A stretch of 64,000 bases of DNA from Magnaporthiopsis rhizophila. Lineage: Eukaryota; Ascomycota; Sordariomycetes; Magnaporthales; Magnaporthaceae. A program made the translations under genes and the position numbers. The notes under the pieces are model-generated. The model saw only the letters and a list, made by a program, of their open reading frames with translations. It did no database searches and was not told the DNA's origin. Position 1 is the stretch's first letter. Every line of letters begins with the position of its first letter. The stretch covers positions 62,001-126,000 of the forward strand of contig PYSS01000042.1 in the NCBI GenBank assembly GCA_003049465.1, given 5' to 3'. Shown here in pieces: positions 42,112 to 52,220 of this stretch.

Positions 42112-43290
42112 ATGCTTTCCAAAGCGGCCCTCCTCGCCCTCCTGGCGGCTTTTGCCCCAGGGAACCCGGTTCGGAACAGCATCCAGGCTCGCCAGCAGCG
42201 CTGCAATGGCGACAACCTCCTGAACCGCTTCCGTGGCGCTCAGTACACCAGCCAAGCGCTGGAGTTCTGTGCCGCCTTTGTTGATGACCCCTTGGTGACG
42301 GCCACCATCACCACGGCTGCCGCGTCCATTCCTACGGATCATGCTGGGGACCACCGTACCTCTCGCTTCTACCCATCGCCCCTGTTCAACACCAGGTTCC
42401 CCATGACCTACATGGAGGAACGCCTGTCGAGCGCCTGCAACTGCATTCCGCACTCGGCCGCCACGCGCACCCACACGACCTGGGTCGCTGAGGTGACGCC
42501 GACCATCACCGGGAGCAGCAGCAGCAGCAGCAGCAGCACGAGCTCCAGCTCCGACTCCGATTCCACTTCGGTTCCCAGCTCGACGACGTCGTCCTCCACT
42601 TCCGACATCTCATCCACTTCTACCACGTCCTCCACCTCGTTCACTACCACGTCTGACCCGGCTGGCCCCACGGCTACCCACAACTGCTGGAAGGAGCCCG
42701 AAGGCAAGCGCGCGCTGCAGGGCCCCTCGACCGTCGCCTTCGACATGACGGTGGCCATGTGTGCGGACTTTTGCAAGGACTACACGTACCACGGAGTCGA
42801 ATACGGATCCGAGTGCTACTGCGGCAATGAGGTGGTTGCCGGCGCGTTCCTCGTGGGCAGCTCCGCCGAGTGCTCCATGCTGTGCAGCGGCAACCCTGAC
42901 GATATGTGCGGCGGCAACCTGCGGCTGAATCTGTACACGGCTTCGGGCCCAGCCTACTCGGCGCCAGGCCGTCCGGCGGCCATCGACGTGATCGGCGCGT
43001 TCGCTCGCAAGGGCTGCTTCCGCGAGCCCAGCGGCGGCCGCATCCTGAGCCAGGGCTGGGACAGCAACTCGATGACCAAGGATGTGTGCCTCTACTCGTG
43101 CGCCGTCAACGGCTTCAGCCACGCCGGGATCGAGTGGGTACGCGAGTGCTGGTGTGACAACCAGATGAACAACGCCGTCCGACTGGCGGATGAGTTTTGT
43201 GAGCTCCCCATGGCCACGCCGTGCTCTGGCGAGGCCGGCACGCCGTGTGGAGGCGACGTCACCATTGAGATTTTTGCCACCACTGCCTAG
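42112..43290 (+). CDS. Secreted protein with two WSC domains
   Basis: 392 residues, single exon. A signal peptide (MLSKAALLALLAAFAPGNP) is followed by a cysteine-containing N-terminal region, a serine/threonine-rich linker with an AGC-repeat-encoded serine run (about 42508-42540), and two WSC modules. WSC1 is HNCWKEPEGKRAL...CADFCKDYTYHGVEYGSECYCGN...CSGNPDDMCGG. WSC2 is KGCFREPSGGRIL...CLYSCAVNGFSHAGIEWVRECWCDN...CSGEAGTPCGG. WSC domains bind carbohydrate and occur in wall sensors and secreted oxidases; no transmembrane helix follows, so this is more likely a secreted or wall-bound lectin-like protein than a stress sensor. Confidence 0.93.
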   Translation: MLSKAALLALLAAFAPGNPVRNSIQARQQRCNGDNLLNRFRGAQYTSQALEFCAAFVDDPLVTATITTAAASIPTDHAGDHRTSRFYPSPLFNTRFPMTYMEERLSSACNCIPHSAATRTHTTWVAEVTPTITGSSSSSSSSTSSSSDSDSTSVPSSTTSSSTSDISSTSTTSSTSFTTTSDPAGPTATHNCWKEPEGKRALQGPSTVAFDMTVAMCADFCKDYTYHGVEYGSECYCGNEVVAGAFLVGSSAECSMLCSGNPDDMCGGNLRLNLYTASGPAYSAPGRPAAIDVIGAFARKGCFREPSGGRILSQGWDSNSMTKDVCLYSCAVNGFSHAGIEWVRECWCDNQMNNAVRLADEFCELPMATPCSGEAGTPCGGDVTIEIFATTA

Positions 43291-43832
43291 GGGCATGGTT
43301 GACCTGTGTGTACTGTATTTGTAGGGATCGGAGTTGGGAGGGAAAGATGGAGGGTGGTAACAATGTTCTATTCGGCATGTTTGGAAAGTATTTAATAATC
43401 CTGCAATCAATATCCATTAGTCTTTCCCCTTACCCCTCACTGCTCCGTCAGGGTCTCATTGCGGCGACGCTGGGTATTTAGCCATGTGGAGATGCCACCG
43501 GCATGTTGCAGTCCAGGCCCTGGCTGGCCTTAATGCGCGCGGTCTTGCTTGCATATGCCTTCGCTCTCCTGACCGGCGGCGTGGCTAACACGTCTGAGCT
43601 TCGCCTGCATTCAGCCGTTGTCGTTGCCCTTGGCGAGAATTGCCGGCATGCACAACCCACGTCAGCACTGGAGCATGCAAGGCCATGGTCCGCTCGATGC
43701 GACGATCTGGCGACCGGGCGGCACGTACAAAGGAGAGAGTCCCCGTTTCTCTGTCTGCATTGCCATCTTCGGTGTTGTCGTAAGCTCCTGTGTGAGGTGG
43801 GCGTCCGCACCAACAACAGACGGATAAACAAA
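43291..43832. other. Intergenic region
   Basis: Short region before the carboxymuconate-cyclase-like gene. The frame of that gene is open back to 43503, but the upstream codons do not resemble the family and the ATG at 43833 gives a proper signal peptide. Confidence 0.6.
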
Positions 43833-44708
43833 ATGGGCACATCGACAGCTGCGCTTCTTCTCTCCCTGCCCGCCGTCGTCCTCGGCGCGGTACACCACAT
43901 GTACGTGGGTAACCTCAACGCGCCCGCGCGAGCCTACTCGCTCCGGTTCGACGACGTGACCCACGAGTTGGCGGTGGTTAAAAACATGTCGGCGCTTGCG
44001 CCCCATGCTTGGATCTCGTTTAATGTGCGGACTGGACCGCTCTGCTCCACCACCTTGATGAGATAGACATATATATAGGTGGTATCTGTACTGACCAGAA
44101 AACTCATCGGCCACCAGCATGACAAGAGCTACCTGTACGGGGTCTCTCTCAGAAACCCGAGCATAGCCAGCTACCAGGTGCGCGGCAACGGCACCGACCT
44201 CGTGCTCAGCGGGACGCACGCCTTTGACGGCAGCTGCGCGGGCAAGACGTCGGCCTTTGTGCAGGCCAGCAACCTGCCGCCGTACCGCGTCTACACGGCC
44301 GCGTGGCCTGGCCCGGAGGCGTGCGGCGCGTCGCTGCTGGTCAACTCGTCGAGGGGCGCGGGCGTCGTGTCGCGCACGTCGCAGACCTGGCGCTACCTGT
44401 CGACCTCGGGCATCCACGGGCTGGCGTTTGGCCGGCGCGATGACGAGCTGATCTACTCGGCCGATCTGAACGGCGACTCGGTCTGGACGCATAAAGTGGA
44501 TGGACCCACGGGGGTTGTCACGGAGCTGGGCAGGCTGCCGGTGCCTGCCGGCTCGCATCCGCGGCATCTGACCGCGCACCCGAACGGGACGTATCTTTAT
44601 GTGCTGATGGAGGCGGCGAACCGGCTCACGACGTATTCGCTGGATGCGAAGACGGGGTTGCCGGTCGCTGAGGAGTCGTCGTATTACCTGCTGCCCAAGG
44701 GTGGGTGG

Positions 44709-44751
<43 letters not shown>

Positions 44752-45230
44752 TGNTTTTTTTTTTTTTTTTTTTTTTTTTTTTTTCGGTTTGCGTGGACGG
44801 GTGTTTTAACAATAAACCGACTGACTCCCGCCCCCCAGAAATCACCCGAACGGAGCGACAGTACTGGTCGGCCGAGGTGATGCTGTCCCGCAGCTCCCGC
44901 TATCTGTGGGCGACGGCGCGAGCTCGGTCCAACACGACCAACTACGGCTACGTCAACGGGTTCCTGCTGGACGGCGAGGGAAAGATCGTCAAGCACTTGT
45001 TCCAAGAGAGGACGACGACGACGGGCGGCATAGCCAACGCCATCAGCCCCGCGCCGTTTGGCGACGAGTGGGCGGCAATGACGGACGTTCCCAAGGGTTA
45101 TGTGCAGATGTGGCGGATGACGGGACGCAAAGAGACGGGGCTGGGGGTTGAGTATGCCCGCGCGGAGGCGGTTGCCAGGGTGAATATTGCCGATGGGGGA
45201 TGCTGTGCCAATGTGGTTTGGTATGATTGA
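43833..45230 (+). CDS. Carboxy-cis,cis-muconate cyclase-like seven-bladed propeller, secreted
   Basis: Three exons: 43833-44024, 44118-44700 and 44839-45230, giving 388 residues. Intron 1 is 93 nt. Intron 2 holds a poly-T tract with one undetermined base, so its true length is unknown. The signal peptide is MGTSTAALLLSLPAVVLGA. The mature protein follows the 3-carboxy-cis,cis-muconate lactonizing enzyme family: HHMYVGNLNAPARAYSLRFD, then HAWISFN joined to HDKSYLYGVS across intron 1, GIHGLAFGRRDDELIYSADL, SHPRHLTAHPNGTYLYVLME and a third-exon blade with SRYLWATARA. Classical CMLE is cytosolic in the beta-ketoadipate pathway; a secreted paralogue may act on another lactone or aromatic acid. Confidence 0.88.
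44710..44784. repeat. Poly-T tract with one undetermined base, inside intron 2 of the cyclase-like gene
   Basis: 41 T (44710-44750), then GTG and N at 44754, then 30 T to 44784. The N marks an unresolved assembly point, so the length is unreliable. Confidence 0.95.
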
Positions 45231-45418
45231 AGAGGCTGCAATGAGGGTGTAAATAGCACGGGAGGATGTTCACTGCCGACTTAGGGGCTGCTCTGGGCGC
45301 GAGTGTGGTTTGTGCTAAAGCAAGGGCGTGTGGACAAACTCAGGGGTTTAAAAGCACTGCCATGCGTCTCGGGACTTGATGACCTCACTCGGCTCGCGGC
45401 CAGTTCCCAGAACAACCC

Positions 45419-46913
45419 CTACAGCCGCTCACACACGCCAAACTCCATGACCATGTTGCCCACAGCCACGAGCCCCACGATCGAAGCGATGCCGTACATG
45501 AGCACCAGCACCGAGTAAAGCACGCCGAGCTCCATGCCGTGCGCGCCGGCCCCGCCTATGACCGGCCGGCCCTCGAGCCGCACGGCAGGGGATTCGACGA
45601 CGACGCCAAGCACGCCGGACACCAGCCACATCATGGTCCATACGCGCTCCGACAAGGTGCTCCGGCCCGGTTGGAAGAGCGAAAGCCCACCCACCAGCAT
45701 AACCGGCACCACCGCTGCCCAGGTGTAGGCGGCCAGCAGTATGAGCTTTGGCCCCTGATCTGCGGTCAGGATATCCATCCCCAGCCGCGGCGGGACCTGG
45801 TCGGCTCCGAGCCAGCCCATGCTCGCCAGCCAACGCTTGAGCTGATACGCGGTCACGATGTAGAATTCCCTCGTGCCCGCCACGTCGATGGTGCGGTCCA
45901 GGCCGAAGCGCCGGTTGAAGGCGCGGCGCTCGCGGCGCAGCGCTTGCAGGCGCTGGTCCGAGACGCGGTCGAGGCGGCCCACCAGACCCGTCACGCCGAA
46001 GCGGCGTCTGTCCTCGTCGCTCGCGGCCAGCCGTCGCTCCAGGTGGTCGAGCCCGTCAGAGCCGACGACGAAGACGCTGTCGTACTGCGGGCACATCAGG
46101 TTGCCAAACAGGTTGACCAGCGACATCCACGCGTACGGCGACACCGTCAGCCCAAACGCCGCGTACCCGTACCGGTCCAGCTGGTCGCCTCGCGCGCGGT
46201 ACAGCGTCGAGATGGTCAGCCCCAGCTGCACGATGGAGATGATGGCCTTGATGAAGTTGTAGCTGCTGCTGAGCGAGACCGTAGCTTGCGGCTCCGGATG
46301 CAGCACGCCTTTGAGCTTGCGCGATAAGCGCTGATGCCAGGGCGCGGGTGGGCGAGGTATCTTTATCTTGATCTCGTCGTCGACGCAGGTGGCGTGCCGG
46401 TGCACGATGACGAGCTCGTAACCCTCGGGCAGCCGGCACAGGCCGTGTACCTTGGTGGTAAGCAGCGGGTTGCGTGCTGGGCAGGACGCGTGAGCAGGTG
46501 GTGGAAAGGAGGTGAAGGGTTTAAGGAACGTTAATACCCTGGCTCTCACGAAGCGGCTGCCCGGCAGCCTCGTCCATCTCATCCCGGGGAATCCTGACGA
46601 CGGCGCACAGGGCTCCCGCCCTCGCCGCCTTGCGCAGGCTCGTCTTGCCCCGCGTGGCGCGGCTCCAGATGGTCTCGACGCCGTTGCGGACGCCCAGGCC
46701 GGGCAGCAGCAGGGCCGAGGCGATGGCGAGGACGGTGCTGAGCGTGCTCTGGCCCGGACGGCTGACGACGGTGGCGGCGTGGGCGGCGTAGTTGCCGAGG
46801 AAGAAGGTGGCCACGTCGGTCCACTGCGACGGCCGGCAGAGGAGCCCGCAGTCGGCGCCCTTGAAGACGAAGCCGGGGATCGCGGCGGGGCAGGTGCCGT
46901 TGCTGCCGTCCAT
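45419..46913 (-). CDS. Multi-pass membrane protein of unknown function
   Basis: Two exons on the minus strand: 46550-46913 and 45419-46476, giving 473 residues with one 73-nt intron. About seven hydrophobic helices are seen: near residues 30-60 and 65-85, two or three in the middle (FIKAIISIVQLGLTISTLY; LTVSPYAWMSLVNLFGNLM), and three at the C-terminus (LILLAAYTWAAVVPVMLVGG; WTMMWLVSGVLGVVVES; LGVLYSVLVLMYGIASIVG). A hydrophilic charged loop (about residues 220-300) is rich in R, D and E. It resembles fungal-specific hypothetical membrane proteins; I recognise no transporter signature. A longer open frame upstream in the exon-2 frame starts at a non-ATG codon and is not used. Confidence 0.72.
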
Positions 46914-47441
46914 GGCTTTGGGTATATTAAAGCAATCTTGAATGCTTGGCGCGGTCCGGAGGTCCAGCGGTTAGGCATTTGCGGCTGAAAATGCTCACGG
47001 CCGCTAGTCGACTTTACACAACGCCACTTCCTAAAGCGGTAACCTGAAGCTATCCACATGTGAATAACCGACCATGACGCCCAGATAGAAGTCTGCATTT
47101 TATGAAAAAAGAACAATAATCATTTATGTCCTTCCCTATTATGTTTCCGGTATTCCCTTTTTCCTATTTCTTTTCTGTCCTGTCTCTTTTCCTGTCTCTT
47201 TTCCCATGTCCTTGTTATTCCTTTTTTTCTTTTTCATATCCTTTCCAACCTAGATAGCATCACAGCTAGCACCACCTCGAGCACGGACCATGCCTACCTA
47301 GGTACCTGTGGGTCCGCCTCGTAGACCAGCCATCCACCCACCGCACACCCGACGCGTCTCCAACGAAGGGTGCCTTGTACCCCGCGAGCGTCAGCGATAA
47401 ATGCCCCCCTTTCGTCCCGTTAACAGCGAATCGCCTTCGTC
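46914..47441. other. Divergent intergenic region with a tRNA-like stretch
   Basis: Between the membrane-protein gene (minus) and the PD-(D/E)XK gene (plus). A tRNA-Glu-like A-box and degenerate B-box occur near 46953-47015 on the plus strand (see findings). The rest is T-rich promoter-like sequence. Confidence 0.5.
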
Positions 47442-48803
47442 ATGGATTGCCGATACTGCCGGCCCTCTACCCTTTGCCGTATCCACTCGTGGCTCGACGA
47501 GTGCGATGACACCGGCTGCGACGACAACGATTTCGAGTCTAAGCCGGCCACTACGGCCGCCCCCCGCGCCGATACGCCCGACACCCCTCCCGAGTCGGCG
47601 CCGCGGTCCGCCTCTCCCAAACGACGGCGCCTAGACCCGACCGACGACGGCGGCGAGTCGGTAGCAAATACGAACCCGATGCCCCGGCGTGTGCAGGATC
47701 TCCAAACGCCGACATTGCTACCTTCGCGGGCCCGTCCGCCCCCGATCGCACGGGAACGGTCCACCAGCCCTATCAAGTCCATGGCCGACCTGCAAACACT
47801 GGCAAAGCCTGTTCAAACCACCTCGCTTTCCGTAGCCAAGGCCAACCTACCACCCGACCTCTCGGCCCTTCTAGACCCAATCGAGCAGGTCATGATTGAC
47901 AGCGTCGGCTTCGTCCCCGCCGAAGCGCGCGAAGGCATTTCCCAGCACCTACAGGCCATCGGCGGGCGCATGTTTCCCGACTCCTTTTTCGTTACGGCGG
48001 TGGTCGAGCTGGACGGAACCACGTCCGCGGAGAAGGACTTGCAGGAACTGCTCGAAATACAAGCTCAAGCGCTGGAAGCGTCCGTGTCGAAAGCGTCCGA
48101 GGCTGCCTGGAACCTGGACGTCCACGGACCCATGCTCAAGCTCGCCACCCGGGGCAGCGGTGTCAGGCGTCTTTTGGTAACGACAGCGGCGATATCTCCA
48201 GAGTGGCTCCCCCTCATGCGCGGAGTGGAAACTGCTGCTCCTCAATCCGTCTCGTTCTCGGCCGGGTCTGTGTCGGGACCGTCCTACGGCGGGGAGAGTG
48301 ACGTCACCGTCGCCGGGGCACGGATGGTCGACTTTGCTCTCGTGCTCCAAGTCGCGTCGACTCCTTTGGAGGCGCCTATTTACCAAGCCGTGTATCGGAC
48401 CGGTTACGGGGTGCAGCCCATCAACCACAGCACCTACACCCCGCTCCTCAATCGACCTATTGGCGTGAGCATTGAAACCAAGAACACGGGCAGGAACCTC
48501 GAAACGGCGCAAGTGCGGTTGTCACTGTGGGCAGTCGCCTGGCTCCGGCGCATGGAAGCTTTGGGAAATGGAGCCCGTGTCCCTTTGGCCATGCCTGTCA
48601 TCCAGGTTGTGGGTCACGTTTGGAAACTTTCCTTTGTTTGCGATCTTGGAGAGCATTACGAGACCTTCGAGGACGGCATTGCTATTGGAAGCACTGATAG
48701 CCTGGCGCAGTTGTACAAGTTGCTCGCGGTGCTTCGCATCCTGATACGGTGGATGGATACGGAATTCGGGGCAACTATAACCGCCATATTAGAGGCAAGT
48801 TAG
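47442..48803 (+). CDS. Fungal PD-(D/E)XK nuclease-like domain protein
   Basis: 453 residues, single exon. The N-terminus (about 130 residues) is acidic then S/P/R-rich with a KRRR basic patch, suggesting a nuclear, disordered tail. The C-terminal half matches the fungal PD-(D/E)XK nuclease-like family: AAWNLDVHGPML, then MVDFALVL (D297), then GVSIETKNTGR (E345, K347) and a helix with AQVRLSLWAVAWLRRM. The D...ExK triad of the restriction-endonuclease fold is therefore intact. Members are numerous and variable in Pezizomycotina; cellular roles are not established. The start ATG follows CGTC and gives a C-rich first 30 residues (CRYCRPSTLC), which might bind metal. Confidence 0.85.
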   Translation: MDCRYCRPSTLCRIHSWLDECDDTGCDDNDFESKPATTAAPRADTPDTPPESAPRSASPKRRRLDPTDDGGESVANTNPMPRRVQDLQTPTLLPSRARPPPIARERSTSPIKSMADLQTLAKPVQTTSLSVAKANLPPDLSALLDPIEQVMIDSVGFVPAEAREGISQHLQAIGGRMFPDSFFVTAVVELDGTTSAEKDLQELLEIQAQALEASVSKASEAAWNLDVHGPMLKLATRGSGVRRLLVTTAAISPEWLPLMRGVETAAPQSVSFSAGSVSGPSYGGESDVTVAGARMVDFALVLQVASTPLEAPIYQAVYRTGYGVQPINHSTYTPLLNRPIGVSIETKNTGRNLETAQVRLSLWAVAWLRRMEALGNGARVPLAMPVIQVVGHVWKLSFVCDLGEHYETFEDGIAIGSTDSLAQLYKLLAVLRILIRWMDTEFGATITAILEAS

Positions 48804-49161
48804 TTTTGTGTAATGGAAGTCGAAAAACAGTTTAATAAAAAAAATAAAGGGAAAAAGAGATAGGAAAGGAGACAAGGAACAAAAAAGCAGGAGAAGAGAG
48901 AATACAGTAAGCAAGCGAGGAAGGGGGGTTTTCTTCCCCCAAGCTGGACCAGGAAACGAAACCTGGGACCAAACGTCCTCGACCCCGACAGATAAAGGTC
49001 CCGAAGTCTTTTCCCGACTGTAAGGAACCCAAAGCTTCAGGTCGTACATATGTCGTAGCCTCGGTTCACCTCGTTTAAGCTTCACCCAGCAGGCCGGTCT
49101 TCCTTGTGTTTGCGGATTGACAGTTAACGGAACCCTCCAAGAGGGAGCAAATTTGACTTAC

Positions 49162-49351
49162 CTTTGCTTATTGTATCGGCATTTTCCCAAACCTTTGCTC
49201 GAGGCTCGGTGATCGGGTACTTTCCAGTGTCCTTCCAGTGTTCGCATTGTAGGATCAGTCTTTCAGCAAGCTTTTTTCTGACCTCCTGTCGTTTCTCATC
49301 GTAAGGAAAACCCCTCCCCGAGATAAGATAAACATTTCTATCCACCAAAGG
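49162..49351 (-). pseudogene. Orphan coding exon of an unidentified gene
   Basis: On the minus strand an acceptor (TTTAAACAG at 49352) is followed by 190 nt of open frame and a perfect donor (GTAAGT from 49161). The frame reads PLVDRNVYLISGRGFPYDEK, continues through RKKLAERLILQCEHWKDTGKYP and ends ...VWENADTISK; this is well-ordered protein sequence, not low complexity. A second open stretch on the same strand (about 48900-49085; VKLKRGEPRLRHMYDLKLWV) could be a following exon. Upstream exons are absent: the poly-A/N tract and then the GH43 gene on the same strand lie there. I do not recognise the family. It may be a gene fragment left by rearrangement, or part of a gene cut by misassembly. 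Confidence 0.45.
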
Positions 49352-49371
49352 CTGTTTAAATAAGAACTCGG

Positions 49372-49373
<2 letters not shown>

Positions 49374-49427
<54 letters not shown>

Positions 49428-49428
49428 N

Positions 49429-49460
<32 letters not shown>
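49374..49460. repeat. Poly-A tract with one undetermined base
   Basis: 54 A (49374-49427), N at 49428, then 32 A to 49460. It is an unresolved assembly point next to the orphan exon. Confidence 0.95.
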
Positions 49461-49461
<1 letters not shown>

Positions 49462-49552
49462 ATTAAACAAGTATACAACACGATTGTTAGTTAAAAAGAA
49501 ATTCAAACCGCGGCGTTTACTCTTCCCATTTCTTGCGAATCCCTTGCGCGCT

Positions 49553-50623
49553 CTACTTTTTATATGCCGTTTTAATACGCTCCAGCTCAGCGGCCGTTAA
49601 AGAGACGACGGTGCCGTGCCGCGGCGTTACAGGGAAGCTATAGTTACGATTCAAGGTCCAGCGACCCGAGGCCAGGTCGTCCGACTCGAGCGGCACGTAG
49701 CCGTTGCCGCCAAACTCGTCGGCGAGCAGCACGTAGCGCCCGCCGCCGCCCACGTCGCCCGGGTTCGTTTTGAAGATGGACGGGCCCTCGACGTCGCGCG
49801 TGCCGGCCCTCTTGCCGATGCAGCTCGCGACGCGCGTCCACGAGCCCAGGCTCGCCGTCAGGGACGGGCTGCTCTCCTGCACGATATCGGCACAGCCGTC
49901 GGCCGTGGTGGCCTTGGTGAAGCGGTAGTAGGTGCCGTTGTCGTCGGCGCGGATGACTGTCGAGTCGATGCGTCCGTGCGGCGGCTCGTCCTGCCACACG
50001 CGCGGGGCGGAGAAGGTGACAAAGTCGTTGGTGGTGGCGTAGACCATGCGCTGGTACTCGATCCTCTCGCGGCCTGTGTTGTTACCCCCGGGCCCGTCGT
50101 TGTAGATGCCCGAGGCCCAGTAGACGACGTAGGTGCCGAGCTCGGCGTCCCAGTGCGCCTCGGGCGCCCAGGTGTTGCCGTACGCCTCGGGCGACACGAG
50201 GACGTGGCGCTGGGCCGAGAAGGTGACGAGGTCGGGAGACTCCCAGATCTCGAGGTGTCGGCTGCCGCGCCTCTGAGCGTCGCCCCACGAGGTGCCGCAG
50301 CGAGTGCAGAGGTCGGTGGCTAGGATGTAGAACTTGGTGCCGTCGGCGGAGCGCATCACGAAGGGGTCGCGGACGCCTTTGTCGCCGTGGCTGGATTTGA
50401 GGATGGGCTTGCCCCCGTTGAGCTCCGTGAAGGACAGGGCATTGTTGCCGTTGCTGGCGGCGAGGTAGATCTGCTCGTCCTTGCCTGTGAAGTAGAGGAA
50501 CGCATAGCCTTGCAAGTCGCCAGGTTGAACGGCGCTTCGGGCGGTAGCGCTTGCCTGGCCGGGACCAGGAGCAGCGCAAGCTCCAAAGATAAGCGCAGGC
50601 CAGAAAAGTCCTTGGAGAAACAT
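49553..50623 (-). CDS. Secreted GH43-family glycoside hydrolase
   Basis: 356 residues, single exon. The signal peptide is MFLQGLFWPALIFGACA. The five-bladed GH43 propeller shows YAFLYFTGKDEQIYLAAS, GVRDPFVMRSADGTKFYILATD, GNTWAPEAHWD, RIDSTVIRADDNGTYYRF and the general-acid block DVEGPSIFK. GH43 enzymes cleave arabinose, xylose or galactose side chains of plant polysaccharides, so this is likely a secreted hemicellulase or pectin-debranching enzyme; the subfamily is not resolved. The ATG at 50623 is preferred over the longer frame, whose first codon (50680) is GTG. Confidence 0.9.
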   Translation of the reverse strand: MFLQGLFWPALIFGACAAPGPGQASATARSAVQPGDLQGYAFLYFTGKDEQIYLAASNGNNALSFTELNGGKPILKSSHGDKGVRDPFVMRSADGTKFYILATDLCTRCGTSWGDAQRRGSRHLEIWESPDLVTFSAQRHVLVSPEAYGNTWAPEAHWDAELGTYVVYWASGIYNDGPGGNNTGRERIEYQRMVYATTNDFVTFSAPRVWQDEPPHGRIDSTVIRADDNGTYYRFTKATTADGCADIVQESSPSLTASLGSWTRVASCIGKRAGTRDVEGPSIFKTNPGDVGGGGRYVLLADEFGGNGYVPLESDDLASGRWTLNRNYSFPVTPRHGTVVSLTAAELERIKTAYKK

Positions 50624-52220
50624 CACGAAGTACTGTAAGCTGGCGAACCGTGCCGATATGGCGTCGCTGCCATATCTCACGCCGCGAACAAACTAATCCC
50701 AAGCCGGGCTTTTATGTGTTGATGCGCGGACGCTTTCTGGAATCTGCTCCACCGCGGGGGACGGGTGATGAAACTCCCAGCCTTGGGAGTCCTACCCCAA
50801 AGTGCCATCTTTGTGGGGGCGCATCGAGCCGCTCCAATCTCTACCCATGCTTCCGGGGCCGATGCGACCCCAGAGTCGAGGCCGGGGCATCGGACCCGCT
50901 GCGAGCTTCCCGGGCGGGCTATTTATATACAACTCTTGCGGGACGACTCAGTCACATGTGTAGGATTTGGCGTCGTGTCCACGGCGCTTGGCAGTGGGAG
51001 AAGGGTAAGAAGAGGACGCGCCTTTGGCTCCGGGGCGCTGAGGCGTGTTCTCGCATCACTTGTTTAGCCAGCCCGAGTCGACATCGAAGGAGCTTGAACA
51101 GGCAGGATCTTTCCGCGGTGCAACGCCCGTGCGCCCCGGCCACAGTCCCACTCGGCCAGAAAGAATGCGAGAGCCATATCCCACGGTTGTTTCATCCTGC
51201 GTGTGCAACAAGGCCCTGCCGCCAAAGGTTAAAGACGCAATCGGTAGGAAACGCGGCTCCGGCACACGGCAAACAAGAAGGAAAAAACGGCCTAGCAAAG
51301 GAAGCTTTTTAAAAGTAGAATAACTGGGGTCAGTGAGAGTGTTTAGCTGCGAAAGAGAGACAAAGAGAAAACGACACAGCAGAGGCAGTCGGAGACAATT
51401 ACAAGGAGTGCCTAGCTGCGGCAGAAAGACAGAGAACACGGCAGAGTCTCAGCCTCGCGCGGACGGCTGAGAAGCGAGCGCAAGAGGGGTAAGAGGAAGT
51501 TGAAATGAGATGCAAATGTTAGAACGAACGAATAACTGCAGTATATCAGTTTTTAAAATCGCCCTCCTCTGGTTCTGGAGAAACGATGTGGTTGTATGAT
51601 TAGCAGCACCACGTCAACTGCGCTCTGAGCCACCTTTGCCCGACTGGCGGTTAATCATCGCACCAGAAGTGCGGGGAAGGGACAATGCTTAAGTGGCAGC
51701 TCGACCAGTGATGGTTTGAACACCACCCACCTATCTCACTGGCTGAGCCCATGTTTGCCTCACGAAAATGTCCTCATGCTCTGCCTGGGGCGGCGTTATG
51801 TATAGGTAAACGGTTTAGTAAAGCTTTGTTTGTTTAGCCGACCTCCTTTTTCCTTCTTGGTAGTGACTGAGTGGTGATTTCGCCCGGGGATAACGGCTTC
51901 TTGGTAGGATAGAGCAAGGTAGATGTTAGGTAGCTCGACACGGTGCTTGGCTAGATTTGGTGATTGAGCGGAGTTGGTAAATGGGGGCAAGCAACCGTAG
52001 ATGACGGGCAATGTGTGGTAGGTGATGCCTGGGTATTTAGTTACAGAAAGCAATGAGACGGACGCCAGAGCTCGTATGTCGTAGTAATCAAGTGATGAAA
52101 AGAGAACCATGGCTCGAGCCTTCCAAGTGAAATCTAGTGTTGGTTGGTCCACAGACAGACGTCCAAGGGAGAGGACCACGTTGTTCACCAAGAGTGAGCG
52201 CCATCACAACCAACAACCAC
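50624..52220. other. Intergenic region
   Basis: 1.6 kb between the GH43 gene and the coiled-coil gene. Open frames at 50650-51312 (plus) and 51796-52191 (minus) show no domain and atypical composition. I see nothing assignable. Confidence 0.5.

Larger units (their letters stand above)
48804..49552. other. AT-rich convergent region with exon remnant and poly-A gap
   Basis: Between the PD-(D/E)XK gene and the GH43 gene. It contains a probable orphan exon on the minus strand (49162-49351), a possible second exon near 48900-49090, and the poly-A/N tract 49374-49460, each listed or discussed separately. Confidence 0.6.

Noticed and set aside
51796..52191. 131-codon minus-strand frame between GH43 and the coiled-coil gene
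   Set aside because: Composition of intergenic DNA, no domain, and no spliced extension found.
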